From Aegilops tauschii subsp. strangulata (lineage: Eukaryota > Streptophyta > Magnoliopsida > Poales > Poaceae): 64,000 nt of DNA. Shown here one piece after another: positions 34,622-45,779 of the stretch (positions within the stretch are counted from its first letter, which is position 1; every line of letters begins with the position of its first letter). Position numbers and translations under genes: made by a program. The notes under the pieces are model-generated. The model was not told the DNA's origin, ran no database searches, and was given only the letters and a program-made list of their open reading frames with translations. The stretch covers positions 95,567,322-95,631,321 of the forward strand of contig NC_053035.3 in NCBI RefSeq assembly GCF_002575655.3, read 5' to 3'.

Positions 34622-37586
34622 GCACTTTATGCCAAGCTTAATGGCTTTAAAGAAAGTGATACCAGGGAGACAACCCGGAAGTTTTAGAGAGTCATTTATT
34701 TCTGTTGAGTGCTTTTATAAAGTTTAAAAACAGAAAGTATAGAGGGGAACCCAAAACTTTTTCAAAAAGGAAAGTGAAAGTGAGAAAGACGAGCATTGTT
34801 AAAGTGGGAGCTAGCCTTGAACTTTGTTCATGCTCACGGAAACTTTGTGAATCTTGATTACAGAAATTTTTTTAAAAAAATATTATCCCCTTGTACAATT
34901 CCATTTTATTATAAAAATAATGTGCCAAGATTTGCCTTTAGGATGTTTACATTGCTTGTTGGTTTGTGCGGTGCAGAACAGAAACTTTGGCTGTAGTGCG
35001 CGATTTTTTTTACTGGAACGTCAAACGGTTCTGAAACTTTTTGCACTGTCTTTCTATACCAATTGTTTATTTTTCCTAATTTTGGCAGAATTGTTGGAGT
35101 ACCATAGGTATGGTGAATGTTCAGATTGTTACAGATTGTCCTGTTTAAGACAGATTCTGTTTTTGATGCATAGTTTGCTTGTTTTGATGAAACTATCGAT
35201 TTATATCAGTAGATTAAGCCATGGAAAAGTTATATTACAGTAGCTACAATGCAAAAACAAAATATGAATTGGTTTGCAACAATACTTAGAGTAGTGATTT
35301 CCTTTATTATACTAACGGATCTTACCGAGCTTTCTGTTGAGTTTTGTGTGGATGAAGTGTTCGAAGATCGAGGATGTCTCGATATGAGGATAAGGCGGAG
35401 AGGCAAGAGCTCAAGCTTGGGGATTCCCAAGGCACCCCAAGTAAATATTCAAGGAGACTCAAGCGTCTAAGCTTGGGGATGCCCCAGAAGGCATCCCATC
35501 TTTCTTGAACAAGTATCGATATGTTTTCGGATTCGTTTCGTTCATGTGATATGTGAAAATCTTGGAGCGTCTTTTGCATTCAGTTTTCCCTTTTCTTTTA
35601 TGCACCATTCTAGTATGAGATAGTCCTTGGTTGACTTATAGAATGCTCATTGCACTTCACTTATATCTTTTGAGTATGGCTTTATAGAATGCTTCATGTG
35701 CTTCACTTATATCATTTGAAGTTTGGATTGCATGTTTCTCTTCACACAGAAAACCGCCATTTGTAGAATGCTCTTTTGCTTCACTTATATTTGTTAGAGC
35801 GTGGGCATATCTTTTGTAGAAAGAATTAAACTCTCTTGCTTCACTTATATATATTTAGAGAGATGACAGCAATTGGTCATTCACATGGTTAGTCATAAAA
35901 TCCTACATAAAACTTGTAGATCACCGAATATGACATGTTTGATTCCTTGCAATAGTTTTGCGATATAAATATGGTGATATTAGAGTTGCTAGTGGGTAGT
36001 TTTGTATTGTAGAAATACTTGTGTTGAAGTTTGTGATTCCCGTAGCATGCACGTATGGTGAACTGTTATGTAACGAAGTTGGAGCATGAGGTATTTATTG
36101 ATTGTCTTCCTTATGAGTGGCGGTCGGGGACGAGCGATGGTCTTTTCCTACCAATCTATCCCCCTAGGAGCATGCGCGTAGTACTTTGTTTTGATGACTA
36201 ATAGATTTTTGCAATAAGTATGTGAGTTCTTTATGACTAATGTTGAGTCCATGGATTATATGCACTCTCACCCTTCCATCATTGCTAGCCTCTTCAGTAC
36301 CGTGCATTGCCCTTTCTCACCTCGAGAGTTGGTGCAAACTTCGCTGGTGCATCCAACCCCCGTGATACGATACGCGCTATCACACATAAGCCTCATTATA
36401 TCTTCCTCAAAACAGCCACCATACCTACCTATCATGGCATTTCCATAGCCATTCCAAGATATATTGCCATGCAACTCCCATCATCATCATATACATGACT
36501 TGAGCATTTATTGTCATATTGCTTTGCATGATCGTAAGATAGCTAGCATGATGTTTTTATGGCTTATCCGTTTTTTGATGTCATTGCTATGCTAGATCAT
36601 TGCACATCCCGGTAAACCGCCGGAGGCATTCATATAGAGTCATATCTTTGTTCTAGTATCGAGTTGTAATATTGAGTTGTAAGTAAATAAAAGCGTGATG
36701 ATCATCATTATTAGAGCATTACCCCATGAAAAAAAGAAAAAAAAAGAGGCCAAAGAAGCCTAAATTAAAAAGGGGGCCAAAGAAGCCCGCCAAAAAAAGG
36801 GCGCAATGTTACTATCCTTTTACCACACTTGTACTTCAAAGTAGCACCATGTTCTTCATATAGAGAGTCTCTTGAGTTATCACTTTCATATACTAGTGGG
36901 AATTTTCATTATAGAACTTGGCTTGTATATTCCGATGATGGGCTTCCTCAAATGCCCGAGGTCTTCATGAGCAAGCAAGTTGGATGCACACCCACTTAGT
37001 TTCCAGTTTGAGCTTTCATACACTTATAGCTCTTAGTGCATCCGTTGCATGGCAATCCCTACTCCTCACATTGACATCAATTGATGGGCATCTCCATAGC
37101 CCGTTGATTAGCCACGTCGATGTGAGACTTTCTCCTTTTTTGTCTTCTCCACACAACCTCCACCATCGTATTCTATTCCACCTATAGTGCTATGTCCATG
37201 GCTCACGCTCATGTATTGCATGAAAGTTGAAAAGGTTTGAGAACATCAAAAGTATGAAACAATTGCTTGGCTTGTCATCGGGGTTGTGCATGACGTGAAT
37301 ATTTTGTGTGATGAAGATGGAGCATAGCCAGACTATATGATTTTGTAGGGATAACTTTCTTTGGCCATGTTATTTTGAAAAGACATGATTGCTTTATTAG
37401 TATGATTGAAGTATTATTGTCTTAATGTCAAATGATAGACTATTGCTTTGAATCACTCGTGTCTTAATATTCATGCCATGATTATATTACATGATCAAGA
37501 TTATGCTAGGTAGCATTCCACATCAAAAATTATCTTTTTTATCATTTACCTACTCAAGGACGAGCAGGAATTAAGCTTGGGGATGC
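34622..37586 (+). other. 3' internal non-coding region of the Sabrina-like element
   Basis: About 3 kb without coding potential. Contains GCTTGGGGAT motifs at about 35414 and 35471, a hairpin GGGATGCC/GGCATCCC at 35476-35497, CTTCACTTATAT motifs (about 35655-35860), and a block 36010-36260 nearly identical to 20530-20780 of the other Athila-type element although their LTRs differ. Confidence 0.75.
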
Positions 37587-39101
37587 TGATACGTCTCCGT
37601 CGTATCTACAATTTTTGATTGTTCCATGCCAATAATCTACAACTTTTACATACTTTTGGCAACTTTTTATACTATTTTTGGGACTAACATATTGATCCAG
37701 TGCCAGTTCCTGTTTGTTGCATGTTTTTTGTTTCGCAGAAAATCCATATCAAACGGAGTCCAAATGGGATAAAAACTGACGAAGATTTTTTTGGAATATA
37801 TATGATTTTTGGGAAGAAGAATCAACGCGATACAATGCCCGAGGGGGCCACGAGGCAGGGGGCACGCCCCAGGGGGTCAGGCACGCCTTGGGCCCTCATG
37901 GCCACCCCGTAAGGCGGTTGGTGCCCTTCTTTCGCCGCAAGAAAGCTAATATCCGGATAGAGATGGTGTTAAAAAGTCAGCCCAATCGGAATTACGGATC
38001 TCTGGGAATTTAAGAAACGGTGAAAGGGCAGAATCAGGGAACACAGAAACAGAGTGAGACAGAGAGACATATCCAATCTCGAAGGGGGATCTCGCCCCTC
38101 CCATGCCATGGAGACCATGGACCAGAGGGGAAACCCTTCTCCCATCTAGGGAGAAGGTCAAGGAAGAAGAAGCAGAAGGGGGGCTCTCTCCCCCTCCCTT
38201 CCGGTGGCACCGAAGTGCCGCCGGGGCCATCATCATCACCGCAATCTACACCAACAACTTCACCGCCGTCATCACCAAATCTTACCCCCTCTATGCAGCG
38301 GTGTAACCCTTCTTTTACCCGCTGTTATCTCTACTTAAACATGGTGCTCAACGCTATATATTATTTCCCAATGATGTATGGCTATCCTATGATGTTTGAG
38401 TAGATCCGTTTTGTCCTATGGGCTAATTGATGATCGTGATTGGTTTGAGTTGCATGCTTTATTATTGGTGCTGTCCTATGGTGCTCTCCGTGTCGCGCAA
38501 GCGTGAGGGACCCCACTGTAGTGTTTGCAATATGTTCAGCTTATGGTGGGTGGCATGAGTGACAGAGGCACAGACCCGAGTAAGTAGGTTGTTTGCGTAT
38601 GGGAATAAAGAGGACTTGATGCTTTAATGCTATGGTTGGGTTTTACCTTAATGATCTTTAGTAGTTGCGGATGCTTGCTAGAGTTCCAATCATAAGTGCA
38701 TATGATCCAAGAAGAGAAAGTATGTTAGCTTATGCCTCTCCCTCAAATAAAATTGCAGTAGTGATTAGCGGTCTAGTTATCGATTGCCTAGGGACAAATA
38801 AATTTCTTTTGTGACAACAAGCTCTCTACTAAAACTAACCTAGTTGTGTCTTCATCTAAACAGCCCCTACTTTTTATTTACGTGCTCTTTATTATCTTGC
38901 AAACCTATCCAACAACACCTACAAAGTACTTCTAGTTTTATTCTTGTTCTAGGTAAAGCGAACGTCAAGCGTGCGTAGAGTTGTATCGTTGGTCGATAAA
39001 ACTTGAGGGAATATTTGTTCTACCTTTAGCTCCTCGTTGGGTTCGACACTATTACTTATCGAAAGAGGCTACAATTGATCCCTTATACTTGTGGGTTATC
39101 A
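37587..39101 (+). repeat. 3' LTR of the Sabrina-like element
   Basis: 1515 bp from TGATACGTCTCCGTCGTATC to GGGTTATCA. It has a 7-bp shorter CAGTGCCAG stretch compared with the 5' LTR and scattered substitutions, many of them C/T or G/A. Confidence 0.9.
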
Positions 39102-39102
39102 A

Positions 39103-42100
39103 TCAGCTGCGTCGACGACGTTTCACATTGAGCTTCTTCCCTTTCTTGTTCGTTCCTGAGTAATTGATCCCCTCCTTGTGACTTTTCCGGAGCCATGGAT
39201 TACGATCATTCTTAGGTAATGTAGTATTGATTCTTCTTTTCACGTATGCTTCATCGTCATCGTCATCTTCCCTCATCGGGTTGCCGTATTGGTCGTAGTC
39301 CTCCTTGTTGGCTACTCCATCCATTCCGACGATGCTCCTTTTGGATCTCCTCACGAAAACACGGCTGGGATTGGTCGGGTCGGTTATGAAGAAGCATTGT
39401 GTCACGTGCTTAGCGTGTACCCATGGCTCATTTTTGGCGATGACGTTAAAGTTCACGGGAGTGCTCTTCACGTCGGGTATAGACATGGTGGTGAAATACT
39501 TGTTTTCTCTTACGACATCCTTGGCCCATCTGACACGGAACATCGTCGCATCGTGCATTCCAGCATAGTCAAGCTCCCAGATCTCTTCGACCCTTCCCTA
39601 GAATCTCTCAGTTGTGCGGTTGGCGTCAGTCACGCATTGAATTGTCACCCCAGAGTTATGGTAATCACTCTCCATGTCTTTGGCCTCCGTGTAGAACGTG
39701 TACCCATTGATATTGTAGGACTGATAGGTCGCGAGCTTCGGCGTAGGGCCATGTGCTAAGGCGTGTATGAGCAATCCGTCCGAACTTCCCTCTTCCGGGG
39801 GATTTTCAAGAACTTGTTGTTTAAACCAGCGCAAGAAAGTGGCGTTGTGCTCTACAGTAACTTCATTGTCCGTCTTGAGCATCCCCTTATCACGGTACTT
39901 CTTTGCGATGGTTTCTCTGTGTTGTGCCACATAATCATCTACCACATCTAGGTGTTGTAGCACTACAAAGTTAGCCCTATCAAAGTCGTTCGGTCTATCC
40001 GAGTAGTCCACGTGCAATTCCCTCCGGCCGTTGTTGTGACCATCTCCTTCGAGCTTCCCATCGTGCTTCTTGACGGGCAAACCAACAATAGGGTCTTCGA
40101 CGCTTATATAATTCTCGCAAAAGGAGATGCACTCATGCGTCAGATACCCCTGGACGATGCTCCCTTCCGGACGGGACATGTTACGAACGAATCCTTTGAT
40201 GACCTCATTCATCCTCTCGAACGGCATCATGCTATGAAGGAATGTCGGCCCGAGGTCGATGATGTCATCCACGATGTGGACACATAGATGCACCATGACG
40301 TCAAAGAACGCGGGCGGGAAGTACATCTCAAGCTCACATAGTATGACAACGATCTCTTCCTGTAGCCTTTGGAGCTGCTTCACACTTATGGACTTTCGAG
40401 ATATAACATCGAAGAAGTTGCAGAACCAGTAAGCATGTCACGGACGTGCGGTTGCCATTATCCCTCTAATGGCAACCGGGAGTATCTGCGTCATCATCAC
40501 GTGACAGTCATGAGACTTCATCCCGCTGAACCTTTTCTTCTTGGGGTCTAGAAATCTGCTTATCTTCCCACAGTAACCGGAACTGACTTTGATTCGCATA
40601 AGGCACTTGATGAATTGATCGATCTCCTTCGCACTTAAGGTGAAGCAAGAAGGGGGCAATAATTCTCCTCATTCTTGTTGACTTTTCTGCCCCTTTCCCC
40701 CTCCTCCATCTCCGTCTCCGTCTCCTCCATCAACTTTTTACAGTGGAGATCTTTCCTGATCTTCAAATCTTCCAAGTCTTTCCTTGCCTTCGGCCCATCC
40801 TTGGTCTTCTCCGGCATGTTCATCAGTGTGCCAAGCAAGCTCTTAGGGACATTATTTGTGATATGCATTGGATCAAGGCAATGAGGTGTGTCATGATTGG
40901 GCCAGTACTCCGAGTCCCAGAAAACAAACCTTGTTTTCCATACCTTTAGCAGTGGCTCCGACGCCTTTTTGATCTTTCCTGGCGCGGGGCATTGATCCCA
41001 GTTTCTCAACAGCTCGTCGATTTCGGCGCCGCTCCTCTTACATGGAGGTCCTCGAAGCTCAGCCAACCCATAGAATAGATCTCCACGCTTTCTCCACGGG
41101 TCATCCTTCTCGAGCCATCTATGATGCCCCATGTACACGATTTGCCCGGACCCACCATCTTTTGTTGACGTAAGCTGTTGAGACGTTGTATCATCCATGC
41201 ACCTCGTGCATCCGCAGTATCCGTGGCACACCAGGCCTGAGGTGTACCCGTAACCGAGATAGTTGTGCACCATCGTCATCAGCGCGGCTCTCATATGGAA
41301 ATATTCTCCTTTGCTGGTGTCCCATGTCCATGCCGGTGTTTTCCATAACGTGTCTAGCTCCTCTTGCAGAAGCCCCATATACAGGTTAATACTATTTCCC
41401 GGTTGTTTCGGCCCTTGAATCAGCATGCTCCTGTGTATGTACTTTGTCTTCATGCACTTCCATGGGGGGAGGTTGTACATCCATACAAACACGGGCCATG
41501 TGCTGTGGTTGGTGTTCTGGTTTGCAAACGGATTCATGCCATCGGTACTGGCACCAAGCATGATGTTCCTTGGATCTTCTGCAGCAAATCCATATAGGGC
41601 GTTGAGTGCTCTCCACTGGCTACCATCTACGAGGTGTCTCAGCCTCGGATCATCTCCATCGTCGGGCTTCTTCCTCTCTGCGTGCCAGCGCATGAGCTTT
41701 GCTTCCTTAGGATCTACAAAATATCGCTGCAGATGGGGAGTGATCGGAAAGTACCATAAAACTTTCTGAGGAGCTTTCTTTCCTGCCTTCTTGTATCGAG
41801 AAGCATTGCACACCGGACAACTGGTTTTTCCCGCGTGCTCCCCATGATAAATGGTGCAATCGTTGATGCATGCGTGGTACCTAATGTGCGGCAAATCAAA
41901 AGGGCAAACGATTTTATTGGCCTCCTCGACACTAGTAGGACACAGGTTCCCCGTGGGAAGAACTTTATTAAGTAGAAACTTCAAATGCTCATTGAGGCTT
42001 TTGTCTGTCCATTTGTTTTTGGCCTTCGTCTTTAGAAGTACGAGCGTGAAACTCAATCAGGTCACCTCAGGATCGCAACCGTCATACAATGGAGTCCTCG

Positions 42101-42680
42101 AGTCTACTTCAAGTTGCGCCAGCTTGGCCTCCTCTCTAGAAGCAGCTCTCTCGCTAGTCGTACTCTTGCGAAGTTGGTCTCAAACATGAGGGTCCTGGAT
42201 GACTGCACTTAGTAGCATCGAAGACTGCGGTGTGACTGCCGCCTCTTCTCCGCCATGTCCGGACTCTTTTTCGCCGTGTCCGGAATCTTCTCCGCCACCG
42301 TCGTCATTTCCGGACTCTTCCCCGTCGACATGTCCGGCGCCATTGTCTTCTTGTCGATCGGTCATCTCTTCGTCTAGCCCCATGTCATTATTCCCTGCCA
42401 TGTGGACGTCCTCATCATCATCATCTTCTTCACTTATCCACTGAGTATAGCCATCCATGAAACCATTCATCAGCAGGTGCGCCTTCAAAGTGCTACGATC
42501 AAAAGGGTCCAAAAGGACTCCTTCCTTGCATCTTGCACACGGACATCTAATCCTAATCCGATTATTTGCACACATGTCCATCACCGCGGATTGCATGTAC
42601 CGCTCCACCTTCCATCCACTCACCTTCATGACCGACTGCACGGTATAACAAGCAAAAGGGTTATGAAATAAATAATGCAT
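39103..42680 (-). pseudogene. CACTA transposase (TnpD-like), broken
   Basis: Reading leftward: Transpos_assoc domain (42630-42400; WKVERYMQ, CPCARC), an acidic linker, the tnp2/Transposase_21 domain (42056-40800; CPVC, MHITNN-type end, CMDDTT), DUF4218 (40383-39960; YFPPAFFDVMVHLCVHI) and DUF4216 (39560-39250; RVRWAKDV, YDQYGNP). The catalytic protein should excise and insert the element by binding its ends. A splice acceptor TTATACCGTGCAG at about 42636 suggests the exon starts there, so the ATG at 42680 is probably intronic. In-frame stops: 42180-42182 and 42057-42059 (both TGA, probably from CGA) and 39598-39600 (TAG); frameshifts near 40655 and 40440. The natural TGA (39103-39105) lies in the target duplication of the LTR element. 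Confidence 0.85.
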
Positions 42681-42701
42681 GCTTCAAAGTCAAATATATA
42701 A

Positions 42702-42816
42702 AATTTTGGCATGACCTTGCCTAAAATAGGACATATGAGTTTGCTCGAAATTCACCGAAACGGAAATAAATCGACATTTCGGCAAAACATAAGCAACTCG
42801 GGCATGTCACTAGCAC
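42702..42816 (-). promoter_or_regulatory. Leader block B, paralogous to 30081-30200
   Basis: Directly upstream of the transposase frame and, given the likely splice acceptor at 42636, perhaps partly intronic. It shares TTTTGGCATGACCTT, GGACATATG and GCAAAACATA with the block upstream of the second gene. Confidence 0.7.
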
Positions 42817-43069
42817 AAATCTCTCCATATTCTCATTCACACACATATATCCCAAACACACATATTATCATTCACACACATATTCCCATTCTTGAAATGA
42901 ACAACTTTTTACTCACCTATATATCTCCTAAGAGAGACCGATCGAGAGCACGCGGTTAATTAGATGATGAGAGAGAACGATCGAGAGAGCACGTGTGGTT
43001 GGCTAAATAGCTAGCTAGATCTAGTTGTTGGGGAGGATAGGTGATCGAATCTAGCTAGCTAACTAATGG
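42817..43069. other. CACTA leader, low complexity
   Basis: ACACACATAT-type repeats (42835-42890) and GATCGAGAG repeats (42940-43000), then CTAGCTAG-rich sequence. No gene. Confidence 0.45.
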
Positions 43070-43300
43070 AGAGGGGTTATGGTGGATGGGGGCATTAATG
43101 GGGGAGAGAAGAGAGGTGTAGGAGAAAGAGAGAGGCCATTTATGGAGGAGGGTGCCATTAATGAGGAGAGAAGAGAGGTAGGAGGAAGAGAGAAGAAGAG
43201 CAACAATGGTGGAGAGTGGAGAGTGGAGAGGGGAGAGGGGAAAGGAGGGGGAGAGAGGGCAAAGTGGGGGAGAGGAGGGGGAGGGGTGGAAAAGGTGGCA
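43070..43300 (-). other. Purine-rich (plus strand) leader tract of the transposase gene
   Basis: GGAGAG / GAGAGAAGAGAGG repeats on the plus strand, C/T-rich on the transcribed strand. It is positioned between terminal repeats and the gene as at 30760-31165. Confidence 0.5.
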
Positions 43301-43309
43301 CCAGCCACA

Positions 43310-43668
43310 ACTAGCAATAGCGCTGCTTTGCAAAAAGCGTTGTTACTATTGGACTTAGTAGTAGCGCTCTCCAGGAAAAGTGCTACTACTAAGTGGGGCC
43401 CACTAGTAGTAGCGGCGCAGTAAAACCAAGCGCTGCTACTAAACTGTTAATAGTAGCACTTTTTTCTGGACATCGCTACAACTCCGGCGACCGTCGGTGG
43501 CCTCGTCTGGTCCCACATAGTAGTAGCGTGTTTCTGCTTCACAGCCCTACTACTATAGAGTTACTAGTAGCGCTTTCCAGGAAAAGCGCTACTGATAAAT
43601 AGCAGCAGCGTTTACTATTTTCCAGCGCTACTACTGTGCTACTGTGTATAAGCATTTTCCTAGTAGTG
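43310..43668. repeat. CACTA right terminal and subterminal repeats
   Basis: AGTAGCGCT / AGCGCTACT motifs largely in inverted pairs, such as CTTAGTAGTAGCGCT...AGTGCTACTACTAAG (43355-43394) and AGTAGCGCTTT...AAAAGCGCTACT (about 43566-43593), ending in the terminal repeat TTTTCCTAGTAGTG. Confidence 0.8.
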
Positions 43669-43671
43669 GAT

Positions 43672-44449
43672 GATCATGTTTTGTAACCGTTATCGGCAAC
43701 TGGCAGGAGTCTTATGGTTGTCGCTTTATTGTATGAAATGCAATCGCCATGTAATTGCTTTACTTTATCACTAAGCGGTAGCGATAGTCGTAGAAGCAAT
43801 AGTTGGTGAGAGGACAACGATGCTACGATGGAGATCAAGGTGTCAAGCCGGTGACAATGGAGATCATGACGGTGCTTTGGAGATGGAGATCAAAGGCACA
43901 AGATGATGATGGCCATATCATGTCACATATTTTGATTGCATGTGATGTTTATCTTTTATGCATCTTATTTTGCTTAGTACAGCGGTAGCATTATATGATG
44001 ATCTCTCACTAAATTTCAAGGTATAAGTGTTCTCCCTGAGTATGCACCGTTGCTACAGTTCGTCGTGCCGAGACACCATGTGATGATCGGGTGTGATAAG
44101 CTCTACGTTCACATAGAATGGGTGCAAGCCAGTTTTGCATGTGCAGAATACTCGGGTTAAACTAGACGAGCCTAGCATATGCAGAGATGGCCTCGGAACA
44201 GTGAGACCGAAAGGTCGAACATGAATCATATAGTAGATATGATCAACATAGTGATGTTCACCATTGAAAACTATTCCATCTCATGTGATGATCGGACATG
44301 GTTTAGTTGATATGGATCACGTGATCATTTAGATGACTAGAGGGATGTCTATCTAAGTGGGAGTTCTTAAGTAAAATGATTAATTGAACTTTAATTTATC
44401 ATAAACTTAGTACCTGATAGTTTTTGCATGTCTATGTTGTTGTAGATCA
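43672..44449 (+). other. Angela B leader, second part
   Basis: Continuation of the leader begun at 24791 after the CACTA insertion. It aligns with copy A at 13924-14732. No gene. Confidence 0.75.
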
Positions 44450-45260
44450 ATGGCCCGTTCTACTTTCCTTTGAATTTTAATGTGTTCCTAGAGAAAGCTA
44501 AGTTGAAAGATGATGGTAGCAATTACACGGACTGGGTCCGTAACTTGAGGATTATCCTCATTGCGGCATAGAAGAATTACGTCCTGGAAGCACCGCTAGG
44601 TGCAAGACCCGCTGCAGGAGCAAGTCCGGACGTTATGAACGTCTGGCAGAGCAAAGCTGATGACTACTCGATAGTTCAGTATGCCATGCTTTACGGCTTA
44701 GAATCGGGACTTCAACGATGTTTTGAACGTCATGGAGCATATGAGATGTTCCAGGAGTTGAAGTTAATATTTCAAGCAAATGCCCGAATTAAGAGATATG
44801 AAGTCTCCAATAAGTTCTATAGCTGCAAGATGGAGGAGAATAGTTCTGCCAGTGAACATATACTCAGAATGTCTGGGTACCACAACCACTTGACTCAACT
44901 GGGAGTTAATCTTCGTGATGATAGTGTCATTGACAGAGTTCTTCAATCACTACCACCAAGCTACAAAAGCTTCGTGATGAACTATAATATGCAAGGGATG
45001 GATAAGACAATTCCCGAGCTCTTCGCGATGCTAAAGGCTGCGGAGGTAGAAATCAAGAAGGAGCATCAAGTGTTGATGGTTAACAAGACCACTAGTTTCA
45101 AGAAAAAGGGCAAAGGAAAGAAGGGGAACTTCAAGAAGAATGGCAAGCAAGTTGATGCTCAAGTGAAGAAGCCCAAGTCTGGACCTAAGCCTGAGACTGA
45201 GTGCTTCTACTGCAAAGGGGCTGGTCACTGGAAGCAGAACTGCCCCAAGTATTTGGCGGA
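44450..45260 (+). pseudogene. Angela B gag, interrupted by a solo LTR
   Basis: The ATG at 44450 starts MARS, but one base is missing near 44470 compared with copy A, giving an immediate stop. The main frame then has a TAG at 44569-44571 (copy A has CAA) and is open from 44635. The CCHC knuckle CFYCKGAGHWKQNCP is at 45202-45246. The coding sequence breaks at YLAD, where the solo LTR begins at 45261, and resumes at 63294 in the protease linker. Gag function is lost on three counts. Confidence 0.85.
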
Positions 45261-45779
45261 TGTCACGACCGGTTTTTCAATAAAATATTTATTGAGAGAC
45301 CAATCCCTTTTACGGACCAGTAAAGAAGAATTCCTTCTCACTGGTAGACAATATCTTGGTCACAGAAGAAAAAATACCAGGAGTACCGAATATAATACAA
45401 GGTTGAGCGGAGACTGCTCAACAATTTATTACATGAACGCCAATAAAACATAACGGCGGATAGGGTGGCATGACTACTAACTCACGATAACAACGGTGGT
45501 GGAAATATCACCGCGAAGTGGGTGATATGACTCCTGAAAACTACAGCTCTTCGAGCGTCGGAGTGAGGCTCGAGGAGACTTATTGCGGGTGGCGGAAGCA
45601 TATATAATACAAGTGACCAATATCCGGGATCGCACAGGACTGACTGGGACTCCTCTAGGCGTCGGACGCACTATCAAACTCTTCATCCAAGAGATCGCCT
45701 TCGTCAACATCTGGCCAAATCAACAAGCCAGGTGAGTACTATGAAAGTACTCGCAAGACAGTTCGGACATAAGATATAA
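45261..45779 (-). repeat. Solo LTR, left piece (3' end of LTR)
   Basis: Reverse complement of about 49360-49876, the 3' end of the chromovirus LTR. It is followed by the full-length element at 45780; TATAA at 45775-45779 is its target duplication. Confidence 0.9.

Larger units (their letters stand above)
31635..39101 (+). mobile_element. Complete non-autonomous Sabrina-like (Athila-type) LTR retrotransposon
   Basis: 5' LTR 31635-33155, PBS 33167-33184, a hypothetical protein region, long 3' non-coding segment, polypurine motif AAGCTTGGGGATGC at about 37573-37586, 3' LTR 37587-39101. The 5-bp target duplication ATCAG is perfect (31630-31634 and 39102-39106). LTRs differ by roughly 3-4 percent by eye, so the insertion is older than the chromovirus at 45780. 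No protease, RT, RNase H or integrase is encoded, so movement would have required a partner element. Family name from LTR recognition. Confidence 0.93.
25230..43668 (-). mobile_element. CACTA (En/Spm) DNA transposon, Caspar/Jorge-like, with a nested LTR element
   Basis: Terminal inverted repeats are CACTACTAGGGAAAA at 25230-25244 and its near complement TTTTCCTAGTAGTG at 43655-43668. Target duplication is AAT (25227-25229) and GAT (43669-43671); copy A of the host shows the unoccupied site TGAGATGATCATG, so GAT was duplicated and the left copy mutated. Subtracting the nested 31635-39101 element and its duplication leaves about 11.0 kb. Genes run on the minus strand: transposase (42680 to 39103) first, then a second protein (29927 to 26259). 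Both are broken, so the copy is non-autonomous now. Family name is tentative. Confidence 0.92.
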
